From positions 1 to 64,000 of the forward strand of contig JAPJBO010000546.1 of the NCBI GenBank assembly GCA_030068145.1: DNA of 64,000 nucleotides, in the 5' to 3' direction. Both the position numbers and the translations under genes were made by a program. Source of the DNA: Diplonema papillatum. Its lineage: Eukaryota > Euglenozoa > Diplonemea > Diplonemida > Diplonemidae. A model generated the notes under the pieces. That model saw only the letters and a list, made by a program, of their open reading frames with translations. It was not told the origin of the DNA and ran no database searches. Below, in pieces: positions 19,601 through 29,926 of this stretch (the stretch's first letter is position 1; every line of letters begins with the position of its first letter).

Positions 19601-22600
19601 ATCTCCCGCGGTCGCTTTTGCGTCCTTTCCCTTCCCTGGCTGTTATGCTGGGGGATTGCCATCCTTCGTCTTCGTTTTCCTGGCGTCGACGCGCCAGTGT
19701 CCCCGTCGCTGGTGACGGGGTCACAGGTAGGGTCGGAGCTGGTGCTTGTCATTTTCCGCCCTCCACCCGCGTACTTGAACCAGGGTGCCAGGTGGACGAA
19801 GCAGGCATTCGTAAATGAACCCCACATTCTCTTCGCAGGCACGGGTGTCGGCGAGGCACAAAATGAGGCAATTGTTGGCAGGGTTCCTTGTTAACGACCA
19901 ACTCGAGAAAGCTTTTTACCCCTGCACTACCCGCGCCCTACCTAATTACGACCGGAGACGAAACCCGGCGACAACACTGAGCATGGGCCGTAGCATGCAG
20001 AAAAGCTCTCTGCGATAGTTTGGTTTAGTTTGATTCCATGCAAACAATCTTGCGATGATTTGAAAATCGCGTGAACACCGTATTAAACAGCGGCAGTTGA
20101 GATTATAATGCAGATAATGCAGAATATGTGTAACGATGGGCTGCATTTTTTACTAGGTGACTACAACTTCGATCGTACCACGTCATGCTTCAGGCGCTTG
20201 CACTCATCCAAATCATCGTTCTTCGCGGTCGCTTTGCGTCCTTTCCCTTCATCTCCGGTGTGCATGCTTCTGCGATCCCTGCCTCCGCTTTCGCGGGTGG
20301 CGCTGGACACTTCTTCTTCCGTTGGGGGGTCGCCATCCCTCGTCTTCGTTTGCTGGCGCCGATGTCTTCCTTGCTGATGACGGTGTCATGAGCGGGGCCG
20401 GGGCCGGCGCTCGCCCGTTCGCGTTCTGGAGTGGAGTTTTCTGCATCTTCGTGTTCCTCGAGGCGTCGCCGGTCTCGCCACTTTGCCGCGGCTTTCTAGT
20501 GGCGCTGGTCCCCTGACCCTTCGTTTCAGCTCCGGGTGTGGCAGGCGCTGGCGAATCCTCGTGGTTTCCTGTGGCGCTGTTGCTAGCGTCGTTGCAATAC
20601 CTGGTAGTGGTGGTGGTGGCCTCGTTTGCAGCACTGGCCAGACCGTCGGTTGCGCAAGTCCGATGTCCCCCTGCAGTTCTCTCATGTCGGCATGTCGTGA
20701 GCGTCACTCGCGGGAGCAAAACTTTGAGACGGTCGCACTTTGCAGCTGCCCCACCTGTCTTCTACGCGCCGTGTGGACAACTGATATTTTGGGCAATTGA
20801 GCGACATCTAGAACCAGCACCAACACGCTCACGGCGTGAAGGTCCGCGGTGAGGCTATAGTCCCTGCTCATGCCAGCGCACTTCTGCTTTGCACAGGCGT
20901 TGCAGGTTGTGGGTAGAGTTGGGCCGGCGTGCGACGTCGTATGCCAAAAAGCCGTCACGGTGTGGTGCGGCCGCTTTGTAGGCCGTCACTCGCTCGCCAT
21001 CAACGCAGGCATCGCAGCTTCAGGAGAAGTAGAAAATGCGTCATTTTAGGGTTCTGGATTTTCGGTTTTGAGGGGGACCCGCTCTCAAAGATTCACTGCA
21101 GTGTTTTTCCTGTGTGGCTAGTAGTACATGGGTGTTAGGACCACCCTTAGCGAGTCTAGAGGTAACCTTTTGCTCAGTCCGGCGTTTGCGCAAACCCGAA
21201 CCTTTTTTGCCCAGTCCCGTTTTTCCCAGTCCGGCGTTTGTGCAAACCGAAACCTTTTGCCAGTCCGGCATTTGTGCAACCCGAACCGTTTTGCCCAGTC
21301 CGGCGTTTATGCAAACCCGAACCTTTTTGCCGGTCCGGCGTTTGTCCAACCCGAATCGTTTTGCTCAGTCTGGCGTTGGTGCAAATCCGCACCTTTTGCC
21401 CAGTCCGGTGGTTGTGCAAACCCGAACCTTTTTGTCCAGTCCGGCGTTTGTGAAAACCCGAATCTTTTTGCCCAGTCCGGCGTTTGTGCAAACCCGAACC
21501 CGTTGAACCCTGATGATGCCAAGCTCGGCGTTTGGTGGCAAGTTCAGGGACCTGGTGCTAAGTTTGGGATGATAGCAAGCTGGGGGCCCTTATCCGGGGG
21601 GGAGGGCCCCTCCGGACCGCCCCTGGTGAACCTTTGATGCTGAGTGCGGACCCGGAAAAAAGCCCACCGGCGGGAACCGAACCTCCCGTAGGTCAGGAAC
21701 GTCCACTGACGACTGTGCCACGCCGTTGTCCGCCGCGAGAAAAATTTCGACGAATTGTGAATTCTCAAAAATACCAAAAAAAACCTTATATTAAGGCGGA
21801 AACAACCCGCACCACGTGAAGTGCCGCAAGTGCCACGAAACCCAAGCACTACTCTACGAGAAAATACATAAAAACGCGGACAACAGACCGGTACGGGCTA
21901 CAAGGCAACCCCTGCTCAACTGCGAAAGCGAACGGGAATTGAACTTGACTTGGAAATGACTAGTTTGACCACATCCTCATCATCGTTGACTCTCCCGACG
22001 GACGACGTCATAAAGTAACTCTAGCCCGTGAACAGTGCTCGCCTGCCTTGATGGCACTTGCACCTTAAAGAACTCAATGCTCAACTTGTAGAACGTGGGG
22101 GGCCCAAGACTACACTCGACGAAGGAATGTACTTGGTGTCGGTCACAAACAGTCCCGGACATGGCTAGCCATAACCCATAACGAAAGCGTGCTCCAAATA
22201 TACAACCCGTAACCAAATAGCCCTTTCTTGCTCTAAGAGAACCCATCCATGAACGGTCACCCGGAGACCCTAAAACCCCGGAATCTCAAGCGAACTTTAA
22301 CTCTAAAAACGGTAGAGAAATGTCCGGGATGGGGGTACCCCATGGCCTGCCCCAGAAAAGTGGGATAGCTCGCTAGAGAGCTAAATTTGAGAATTTCAAA
22401 TTTTCCAAACCTCTAGACTCGGAAAATGTCAATTTTTTACCGGACACATGGCAGATAATCCGGTGAGGAACCGTGTCAGTTAGACTGTGGCGGACACTTG
22501 CCGGTATAGCGGAGACCCCCAAGCGCGTGCGAACCTACTTGTATCAGTGCGAACTTCGTTTTGGGATGAAACCGTAGGGGGGTGGGCTTTTTTGATGCAT

Positions 22601-25600
22601 TCAACACAGCTACATTCACTTTTTGTCCGGGACCAAAACTTTTGTACTCGGCTGGCGGACTTTTCACCCGTTTTCAAATTTCTTCCTCGTACAATAGTTG
22701 CAGGGATATAAGGTCCGTTATTCCCGTACCAGGGAGATAAGGGATTTGTCAAGACTAGAGGCCTATGAATGAATACGCAATATGAATAGCCTCTGTTGAG
22801 CCTACCCCTTTCTGTACGAGTTTGAAAGTGTATTGTTCTTGAACTGGATACTTGTGCGGAGCTTTTTTCCCCGGCCCTTGCGCAGGGATGGCAGAGTACC
22901 GGGGTGTCGGTCTTCAGTCTCTTCAGACTCCGGGTTCTCACCCTGCCGAAGACACAGTTCCGGCCGAAAATAAATTTTTGGGTTTTTGCTTTTTTGGTTT
23001 TCGGGGACTCAGGGTGTTAGTTTGAAGGCTTCCGGGGTTTGCAGATTTAGACCGTTACTACGGGGTGGTTTTGGGCGGTGTTTCGGTGCCGTTCTCGCCG
23101 ATGCACGGCGTCTTGGGGCGGAGCCGACACATCTCCACAAATTCTTCGTTCGGCAAAAGAGGGGTCTTCATGGGTCCTTTATGGGTCAACTATAGTCCAC
23201 CCGTCAGTTTGGCGACACATTTGCGAGCGTTTTTTTAACCTAAACCCCCCCCCCGCATAATATTAAATAACTTTTATTTAATAATACGAGTATATTTAAT
23301 AATACGAGCATATTTAATAATACGAGCGTGGTTGGTCTATATTTAATAATACGAGCTTATTTAATAGTACGAGTATATTTAATAATACGCGCACATTGAG
23401 GAACACCCATATGCACCATAGTTTGAGGCCGGAGAGAAGGAGCATGTGACACTGACCGGTGGGCCCCAAAAGTGCAGAAATCGCTGAACAGTGAAGACGT
23501 AAAAGCCGATACAGGTCCAAATCTGGAGAAGGGCGGAGACCAACAACAAAACACATTATGTCACCAGGCAACAAAAAGAAAATGGCTGGTGCACCGCCTA
23601 CTGAGCTGCCGAACGAGGCTGAGATGGATTAACAACTGGGAGAGCTCGGTGTCCAATGTGCAGGATCGGATGCCGGTTCCATCGTGGCCCTCGAGACGGC
23701 CGAAATAGCTATTCAGAAACGATGACACGGGCGGGCGCGCCGACGACCATGCACCAGTACGACGCCAACCCTGACGGGCGGCAACGCCAAAAATGCGCTA
23801 TTTAATAATACGAGCTATTTAATAATACGCGCTATATTTAATAATACGAGCTATTTAATAATACGAGCTTTAACATTATGCGAGGGGGGGGTTTACACCA
23901 GTCTGGATCAAGCATCAAGGGTTTCCGAATGCTTCTGGTTCCCTGTGGGTTTGGGTGCCATATGGGGACGCTCCAAAAACAGTCAAAATCGTCACAGACA
24001 GTCTCGTCAGGCAGCTAAAGGGGTGGACCTGGGGACCTATTTTCCTATAATTCCTATGGTAGTAGGTCCACGGTTTTGGTGTATCTGCACCTGCACCGCC
24101 GTGCTTACAACAACATTTTTAGCGTTATTTTTAGCAACGTCGCGGCAAAAATAATTCCGCCCCCCTTTATCATGTGTGGGCCTCTCTTAGCTCGTGTGGT
24201 TACTCAACTGTCAAACAGGACCTTGGCCCGGTAATGAAGCACACCCCCCGCCTATATTTACTTCGAACACCGTTTTTTGAACATTTTTTTCCCCCGGCCA
24301 AGTCCGGTTTGCAGATTTAGACCGTCGGTCTAAATCTGCAGCGGAACCTAATCCCCTGGGGGACTGGTAATTGCGCGTTTTGTGAAGTCTCGCGGTTTTT
24401 GAGTTGCCGAACTTGCGTAACCAGAACTTAGCTTCACCCGAACTTAGCGTGGCCAGAACTTAGCATCGCCCGAACTCTGCTTCGCCCAACGCCCGAACTT
24501 AACATCACTCGAACATAAAGAAGGGTTAGACCTACTATCCAGGGGGACCTATTTTTTTTTTTTTATCCGAGGATTATAGGTATACTGGTTTTGGAGATAA
24601 ATTTAAGTTTTTAATTTTCCAGTGGCGAGTTAAGTTTTTATGGAAGTGGACCTATCCACCGCTGTAAGTGTACCAACGGCACACCAAGTGAGAAGAAGTG
24701 GCCGAGCAATGGTTTCTCAAAGGACGTGTTGTGTTGTAGTGCTTCGTGAACTGGGTGTGTTTTGCTGGCGGCTGTGAAGAGGACAGCTGAAGTGCCGCTT
24801 ATCCTGGCTGGTGTGGACTATAACTGTTCAGAATTCGTCGGACCCGGTGCAGGTGCTACTGTTGTTACGGCTGGTCTGCGGCACTCAACTTCCTTGACTT
24901 CTACCACATCCAGTGCAGGGGGCGAAAAAAAAACTCCCAACAAAACCCCTGATAGCCATTGGATAACCATTGGATAAAGCCTGGATAATAGCATTTTTTT
25001 AACACCGCTACTCTTAATATTCGCGGAAATTCCGGAAAAAAATGTGTGGTACCCCCCCTTTAGCATTGCCCGAACTTTGCTTCACCAGAACTTAGCTTCG
25101 CCTTACTTTACCCGAACTGCAACTGCTGTTGCCGTGCACCGGTCTTTACCGTGCGCACATTGATTTCTCCCTGAAACTCCAAATCTGACTAAGTACATCA
25201 GCAGGAGACCCTGCGAGGAGCACACCACCACTAAAACCCATATTTGGGCACAACATTTGGAAAACCAACAAAATTCCGAATAGCACAAAACGAGTCTCCA
25301 GAACCCTTAGACGAGAAGGACTTGATGGGATACTTCAAACACAAAAAAATGGGCTTGCGGCAGCACGTGGTCGTACCAGTTGCTGACCAGCTGCCTTGTG
25401 TGCGAAGTGGAACATCAGTCTTCGACGAATTCCCTAAGATCCGACCTGCTGAAGACGATAAAAAGAAGGCCGCAGCGGGAGAAAAAAATCCTCGGGCCAT
25501 TTTTTCCCCGTAGTGGGTTTGCTCCCTTGCCTCCTGGGGGAAAAAGCCCTGTACTTTCCCCGAGGAAGATACATATATTTGCACTCCAACTCGTCTCTCT

Positions 25601-28600
25601 CTCTCTCTCCCTATATTTTTTAACCATCGGGTTTCTGGTGAAAACTTTTTTGTGCTCCTGCCGGCCAACGACACAGACGAAGGTGGAAGCAGCACACCAC
25701 GCAAGCTGCGAAGCTGCTGCAGAACGTCAGAACTGCAGCAAGCGTCGACTCGACCGTAAGCTCACATCCATAGTGGTGGGGCGGCCGGATACTCCTCGGA
25801 GAGATGGTCCCTGCACTCTAACTCGTCTCTCTCTCTCTCTCTCTCTCTCTCCATCTACTACTAACTGATCCGCGGCAGTAGCCCGTTTCAGCTAAAACCC
25901 GGAGTTTCAAGCGAACTTTCACTACAAAGCCCCATTCTTTCCCACGCGCAGCGTAGAACCAATCACTGCACATAGCTCACCCTGACAGCAACACAAAACC
26001 TCCGCGAACAAGGGTGTCACGTGAACAGGCGTTGGTAAATGAGTAGGAAAGCCTTTCCCGCCCACTACTAATTATTTCTGAAGCCGAAACCCAGAGACAA
26101 TACTGGGCCGCCCGGATTTGTTCATGACCGGACCCAACATGACCGATCTACACATGCTGCAGACCCAGCCCGAAAACCCATGGTTCTCAGCTGGAGAAGG
26201 TTGCATGCAACGCACACTCAGGTTTACGGAGCCGAGAGTATGTGGATGAAGCCCCCGGTATATTCCAACGTCCTTGTCACGAGGCACCTGGCACCTGGTC
26301 CGGGTCAGAAAACACTTGGAGTTTCTTCAGCTGTTTCCCAGAGAATCGGACGAACCCAGGGGTCCGGAATGGGGGCGACAAGGTATATTTATTGGAAAAA
26401 TAAATTCCCTCTGGTGGGAATGAGCGTGACGATAATTTTTGTTTACTTTTGGCAGGATTCCGTTGTGTTTACACAGGCCGATAAAATAGACGAGTATATT
26501 TTTGGAATTTATATTGTGCAGCATTTATTTATTGTTGTGCCGCCAGCCATTTTCCGATGAAAAAAATAAACGAAATTTATTTTGTATCGCGAAAAAAGTA
26601 CGTGCGCTCGGCGCGACCGGCGCGAGGCGAGACTGGAGGCGGCAGTTAAAGTTCGGGAACAGTTCGGGCGAAGCTATGTTCTGGGGAAGCTTAGTTCGGA
26701 CGGCGCTAAGTTCGAGTGATGCTATGTTCGGGCATGGTGCTAAGCGCTGGGACTAAAAAAAGTTTGGGCACATTAGACCCCAAACCGCAACGCACCTCGA
26801 AAACAATCGTCGACCGGAAAAGTGTGATGGGCGGGGTCCGAACCCAGGCCTACCGGCCTGAAGGCCGAAGCCAGCTCACTCTGCCACCCCTATGCTTTTG
26901 GGCAGGGGGGAAAAAGCTAGCTCCGCACTAAAATGTAGTCAATAACAATACACTTTCAAACTCGTTCACAGAAAGTGGGGGTGGCTCGAATAGCGGCTGT
27001 TCACATTGCATGTTCATAGGACCTCCAGTCTCGAATAAACGTTTATCTTTGCGTGGGGGTTATACAGAGAAATCTGTAGGGGAGACCCCTCGCATTTTCT
27101 TTTCTCCCTGTGGTGAGTGAAATCGTGTGTTGTGAGCTCGTTTTGAGCCGAATTCAGTAGTGTCTCTTCCTCGGTGCTCAAAGGCCTGTGAAGAAAACCC
27201 CTCCCGTGAACGCACCCAGTAAGTGTCAGGTGAAGTTCACTACCAGCGAACTCACCTAAGCTGAATTTCAGGTCCGAGTGCGTAGAAAGCTTGTACCAAT
27301 TTCAGTGTGCCTGAGTCTTGTTGCAACAACAACTGTGTGTGGGTCTGCCTGAACACACTGGATTCCAGCTGTCATGAGTTCATCTGCTGATCACCTGCTG
27401 TGCATGTGCAAGCGGCCGAGCACTCGCGTTGCAAACTACCACATCAACTCGACTAGTTTCACGCCGTCCAGTAGCAACGATGTTTTTGTTTCCACCCTCA
27501 CCAATTTTGCCTCGGTTTGGGTTTTAGTCCCTCGGGAGGCCCTCGGGGGGTTTGCAACCCCTCGCTCCGCTCGTGGCGAGGGGTTGCAAACCCCCCCTCG
27601 GGCCTCCCTCGGAGCTAAAACCGGCACCTCGACAAAATAAACGGAAATTATCTTGCCGAATAAATGCTTATTCTAGACTCGCAGTCTGTCCTTACCACCA
27701 GTTTTGATGGCAGAAGCCTTTGTCATCACCCCTCAAAGACGAACATGCATCCATCTCCCTCCTCTACTGTGAGCATTCTGTGATGCGTTCACGAACCAGA
27801 AGTCCGGAGCTGTCTCAAAGAAAGCGCAGGGCTTGCAGTGACCGGTAGGCCGGCTGCAAAGGGACCCCGGGGTGGGCCCACAGAGAGCCCCCTTCAAAAA
27901 ACAGAAAAACCGAATCCTGCGGGGAACACTGTGACCCTAAAATAAAGAACTGCCCAGAGGCAATTTTGAAATATGACCGGGCCACCGGTCTTAAGGCGAA
28001 CTGCTTTCGCCGGAAAACAATTGCGTTTTACCGGACTATCCGCCGCTTTTTTGTCCGGTAAAGGTAGCAATCCACGAAAATGGGGTTGGGCAAAAAACTT
28101 TTTGTCGCACAGGGGGGTTTATTGACAAAAACAGTCTAAAAAATTGGGGAGCCCAGATCTGCTAGGCAGTGTCAACTTTGCACAGGTCTGGCCCGGCCAA
28201 CCTTGTAGATGAGGTTCCTCGATCAGGAGTCATGAAGTGGCAGTAGTAGGCTCGTCTGTCACACTCGTTCGCGCAACTGCAGATCTTTCCGACTCCCAAG
28301 TTCAGAGAGTCATCAGCTTGCTTGCCTCAGGCTGTACCCCAGATGCTGTCGGAGGGGTATCGGAGTGTTCAGAGCAGCAAAAGGCGTCGAGTTGACTTTT
28401 AAGTTCATGAAGAGATCTCTTCCGCCTGAACTAGGCAGAAAAAAACCGTTGCCGGACAGCTTTTTTTATCCTCTCGACTCAGTGTGCGCGCTATCTGCCG
28501 GCTCGTTTAATTTCGCAGCGGTCTACCCCTGGCACGGTGTAACGAAGCCGGTGGGTTTGCTTGCCCTTCGGTCGCACTTGCACGGTTCATCCTCGTTAGT

Positions 28601-29926
28601 ATCCAGTGGAAGGGTTGGAAAGGTGGAAAGGTTGGGGGTATTATCTGCGCTTCTTGGGGTTGTTCGTCTTGGCAGCACTGACTGCCGCCTGAGACGACTG
28701 AGCCAGGGGGGGTTTCCACTGAAAAAGGAGATCATCCGAGCAACTTGGCCTTGATAATCACCTTGTCAGCAATGCGGAGAAGCGCCCAAATAGAGTCTTT
28801 CAAGCCAACTTCTCCCCGGTGACAGCAGCCACTTCAGGATACTGGTCGGCTCGATTGATAGAACCAGGCGGCATATTACCTTGTTCTCCTCAAGGGTTTC
28901 TTGTTTCTTCCACAACGTTTGTCTAAGACCCTGAGCTTGTTTCTCCTTGGCCTTCTTGCCACGTGGCTGAATTCGCAGGGAGGTGATTCCTGTCCCACCT
29001 GAACTTTTCCGCAAGTTAGTTAGGTAGGCCGCTGCCCTACCTGGCTGTCACTGTACCTGTGGCCCCGGCGGCATGATTCGTCTGAACAACAGACCTTCTA
29101 AAAATCTGCCGGCCGATTCCAGTGGGGTCCCGAGGATGTGTTCCCGGAGTACGGTGGACAAAGGAGTGATCGTGCTGCCCAGTGGTCCCGAGGATGTGTT
29201 CCCATCGGCCGGTCAGTTTTTCAGTTTTTTTTCCCGGCCGAAATCGGCCGCTTTTTTCTTAGCGCCAACACTGTCTCGACTGAATGCTTGTTCCTCCGCA
29301 TGTGGTCGAACTCTTTTCCTCATACATTCCTGCAGTTTAAGGCGAAGTCCAGCTCTTCCTCAAGTTACTCGCCCATTACATGACAGGTGGGGCTCCCGTC
29401 TACAGAGCAGACAAGTGGCCATGATTGGAAACTAGGCCGAACAACGCAAAAGGGTAGAACTGAACAGTGGAAGCGTGTGCAGTAGCTACTGCCACCACGC
29501 TGTGCTGCCCTTGCCTGGCAGCAGCGTTTGACGACTCTGACTTTCGCCTCGTCGGGGTTTGCTCACATTCTTGGGATGCGTCGAGATATGCAGTGGGACC
29601 CAGGAATTTTGAGAGCATAAAAGTTGTTGGACCCTTTCGACCCCTTTAGTGGACTCATTTCTTCTTGAGGGGTCTGCTGGACCCCGTTGGGCCCCCCATA
29701 CAACAAACCCTGCTTATTTGTGGGCGTTTGTCTCCCCAACACAGTCAATTACCCAATCGCCGAGAGCCACCCGGAGACTCTTCAAAACCCTGGACTTTCA
29801 AGCGAACTTTCACTCTAAAATCTGGCTACCGCAGTGACACTGAGCTACTGCAGACTCACAAGCCATGCAATAATAATCACACAGCACGAGTGGTTCGCTG
29901 ACATGAGCGGTGCTTCGATGCCGTGA
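13695..29926 (+). CDS. Cyclin-dependent kinase 1/2-like, four exons over 16.2 kb
   Basis: Exons: 13695-13766, 16585-16971, 17160-17546, 29885-29926 (888 nt, 295 residues). All introns are phase 0 with GT...AG ends. Visible are the Gly-loop [10 protein letters not shown] with Thr18/Tyr19, catalytic Lys37 (VAIKKIR), an atypical cyclin-binding helix ASTELRE (49-55) in place of [15 protein letters not shown] with Asp128, DFG Asp145, activation-loop Thr160 ([15 protein letters not shown]) and [10 protein letters not shown]. The final exon encodes only [13 protein letters not shown] and a stop; it matches the last exon of the paralogue at 32597 (HPWFNELTNPAMP), preceded in both by cacacag. No nearer last exon was found in the 1.1 kb after the exon-3 donor. 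Exons 1-3 are secure; the 12.3-kb join is inferred from homology and reading phase. The role is likely cell-cycle Ser/Thr kinase. Confidence 0.87.
14692..15300 (+). pseudogene. Retroelement-like remnant with C2HC zinc fingers
   Basis: An open frame at 14692-15204 (170 codons) encodes two zinc-finger-like segments: CPHC...[12 protein letters not shown] and CPFC...[10 protein letters not shown]. In another frame, about 15228-15280 reads [17 protein letters not shown], resembling the C-x2-C...H zinc-binding tail that ends many non-LTR retrotransposon proteins. Head and tail without a reverse-transcriptase core suggest an internally deleted copy, but this is inference. It lies inside a CDK intron and is cut by the Tc1-like element at 15310. 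An alternative is a stand-alone small zinc-finger protein. Confidence 0.45.
15310..16423. mobile_element. Tc1/mariner-like non-autonomous element
   Basis: 1,114 bp with terminal inverted repeats CAGGTTAGACGGTAATTCTG / its inverse, about 23 bp perfect, and flanking TA on both sides, as expected for Tc1/mariner. Subterminal copies of ttctggcgga / tccgccagaa repeat inside each end. The interior (15672-15800) contains a piece of the dispersed RA repeat, and 15984-16313 is open ([19 protein letters not shown]...) but resembles no transposase. It was probably mobilised in trans. Confidence 0.85.
16498..16523. other. 26-bp perfect palindrome
   Basis: Two 13-base arms, cttttattcgctc and gagcgaataaaag, meet without a spacer about 60 bp before exon 2 of the first CDK gene, in a position where it could form a hairpin in the pre-mRNA close to the acceptor site. 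Confidence 0.85.
19212..20960 (-). other. Two related remnants of an unrecognised repeat ORF
   Basis: Minus-strand frames at 19724-19212 and 20719-20249 share a segment ([14 protein letters not shown] versus [15 protein letters not shown]) followed by basic, low-complexity residues. On the plus strand the pair is ggtcgctttTGCGTCCTTTC with downstream similarity (about 19600-19760 versus 20225-20400). A nearby minus frame (20958-20704) contains CNACAKQKC, a weak zinc-knuckle-like motif. They could be pieces of a gag-like retroelement protein, but no polymerase was found and the assignment is tentative. Confidence 0.35.
21170..21505. repeat. Minisatellite, ~36-bp unit
   Basis: About nine units of cccagtccggcgtttgtgca plus aacccgaacctttttg, 34-37 bp each. 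Because the period is near a multiple of three, several frames stay open by chance; these should not be taken as genes. Confidence 0.9.
21645..21740 (-). repeat. tRNA-like module, solitary copy
   Basis: The minus strand contains cgtggcacagtcgtcagtgg (A-box-like) and, about 30 bases on, ggttcggttcccgccgg (B-box-like), then a T-run and ccgggtccgc. The layout matches the tRNA-like ends at 4850, 22886 and 26820, but the body of the family is not obvious next to it. Confidence 0.5.
21880..22320 (+). repeat. Dispersed repeat RA, longest copy
   Basis: Begins near gaccggtacgggctacaagg and passes through cgtggggggcccaagactac, ttggtgtcggtcacaaac and atggctagccataaccc to a tail acggtcacccggagaccc...caagcgaactttaactctaaa. 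Parts recur at 15672-15800, 25890-25935, 29757-29825, 38870-38925, 47221-47262 and 60178-60433. The tail is the most widely shared piece, as expected of a retroposed family with 5' truncation. No coding potential was seen. Confidence 0.7.
22751..22965 (+). repeat. tRNA-like SINE family, copy 2
   Basis: Body first (gactagaggcctatgaatg..., gaatagcctctgttgagcc, gtttgaaagtgtattgtt, gtgcggagct), then the tRNA-like module at about 22886-22937 (ggatggcagagt ... ccgggttctcaccc), then agttccggccgaaaat. The arrangement is the exact inverse of the copies at 4835 and 26801, confirming a single unit with the tRNA-like part at its 3' end. Confidence 0.75.
23241..23895. mobile_element. Poly-C-ended element with subterminal TATTTAATAATACGAGC arrays
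   Basis: 655 bp. The left end TAAACCCCCCCCCCCGCATAA and the right end (inverse TAAACCCCCCCCCTCGCATAA) are inverted repeats. Inside each end lie several copies of a ~17-bp tatttaataatacgagc unit (23268-23392 and 23800-23872). The interior includes a weak open frame (23472-23708) with no recognisable product. Subterminal arrays are common in DNA transposons, but no clear target duplication is visible, so the superfamily is not assigned. Confidence 0.75.
24312..24340. other. Palindrome gcagatttagaccg / cggtctaaatctgc
   Basis: Two 14-base arms separated by one base. One arm also occurs at 23040-23055 (tttgcagatttagaccg), so the palindrome may be a junction of two inverted element ends. Confidence 0.7.
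24411..24520. repeat. Short array of the 16-bp CCCGAACTT-type unit
   Basis: Six or seven degenerate copies in the same orientation as 2792-3208. It is isolated, with no inverted partner directly attached; possibly an end of a decayed element. Confidence 0.7.
25055..26745. mobile_element. Inverted-array element B
   Basis: The left end (25060-25125) and right end (26645-26745) carry the 16-bp CCCGAACTT-type unit in opposite orientations. Just inside, 25114-25175 and the reverse complement of 26595-26660 both match the inner edge of element A at 3196-3262 (gaactttaactgctgcctcc, gagcgcacgtac, tttctccctgag). The interior holds CT microsatellites at 25591-25610 and 25827-25852, each preceded by tgcactc.aactcg, and unrecognised frames. 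About 1.7 kb, similar to element A, so I call them one family. Confidence 0.65.
26801..27035 (-). repeat. tRNA-like SINE family, copy 3
   Basis: The minus strand of 26821-26890 contains ggggtggcagagtgagctgg and, downstream, cctgggttcggaccccgcc (A- and B-box-like), but the ends do not pair as a tRNA acceptor. The body at 26930-27035 shares gtggctcgaatagcggct and cattgcatgttcataggacc with copy 1. Confidence 0.75.
27520..27622. repeat. Long snap-back hairpin
   Basis: Arms of about 47 bases (ggttttagtccctcgggagg... and its inverse ...ccctcggagctaaaacc) with only a few mismatches around a ~9-base loop (tccgctcgt). Outer bases attttg and caaaat extend it. It could be a tiny foldback element; no target duplication is evident. 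Confidence 0.85.
29757..29825 (+). repeat. Dispersed repeat RA tail
   Basis: gagagccacccggagactct...ggactttcaagcgaactttcactctaaaa, the tail of RA, ending only 59 bp before the last exon of the first CDK gene, so it lies in the branch-point region of the 12.3-kb intron. Confidence 0.75.

Larger units (their letters stand above)
17547..29884. other. Intron 3 of the first CDK gene (12.3 kb), element-filled
   Basis: Starts GTATGTCC after exon 3 and ends aatcacacag before the 42-nt last exon. The matching intron of the paralogue is 166 bp. Listed separately below are its minisatellite, tRNA-like repeats, poly-C-ended element, inverted-array element and hairpin. Between them, 17590-17970 is C/T-rich, 18000-19200 has nothing recognisable, and 27640-29740 has only short unrecognised frames (longest 28365-28754 +), including a direct repeat of gtcccgaggatgtgttccc at about 29127 and 29186. 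Confidence 0.8.

Noticed and set aside
21114..21637. Several overlapping ~70-170-codon frames on both strands
   Set aside because: They are translations of the ~36-bp minisatellite and change phase with its irregular units.
26821..26890. tRNA gene on the minus strand
   Set aside because: A- and B-box-like words are present, but there is no 7-bp acceptor stem; it belongs to the repeat family.
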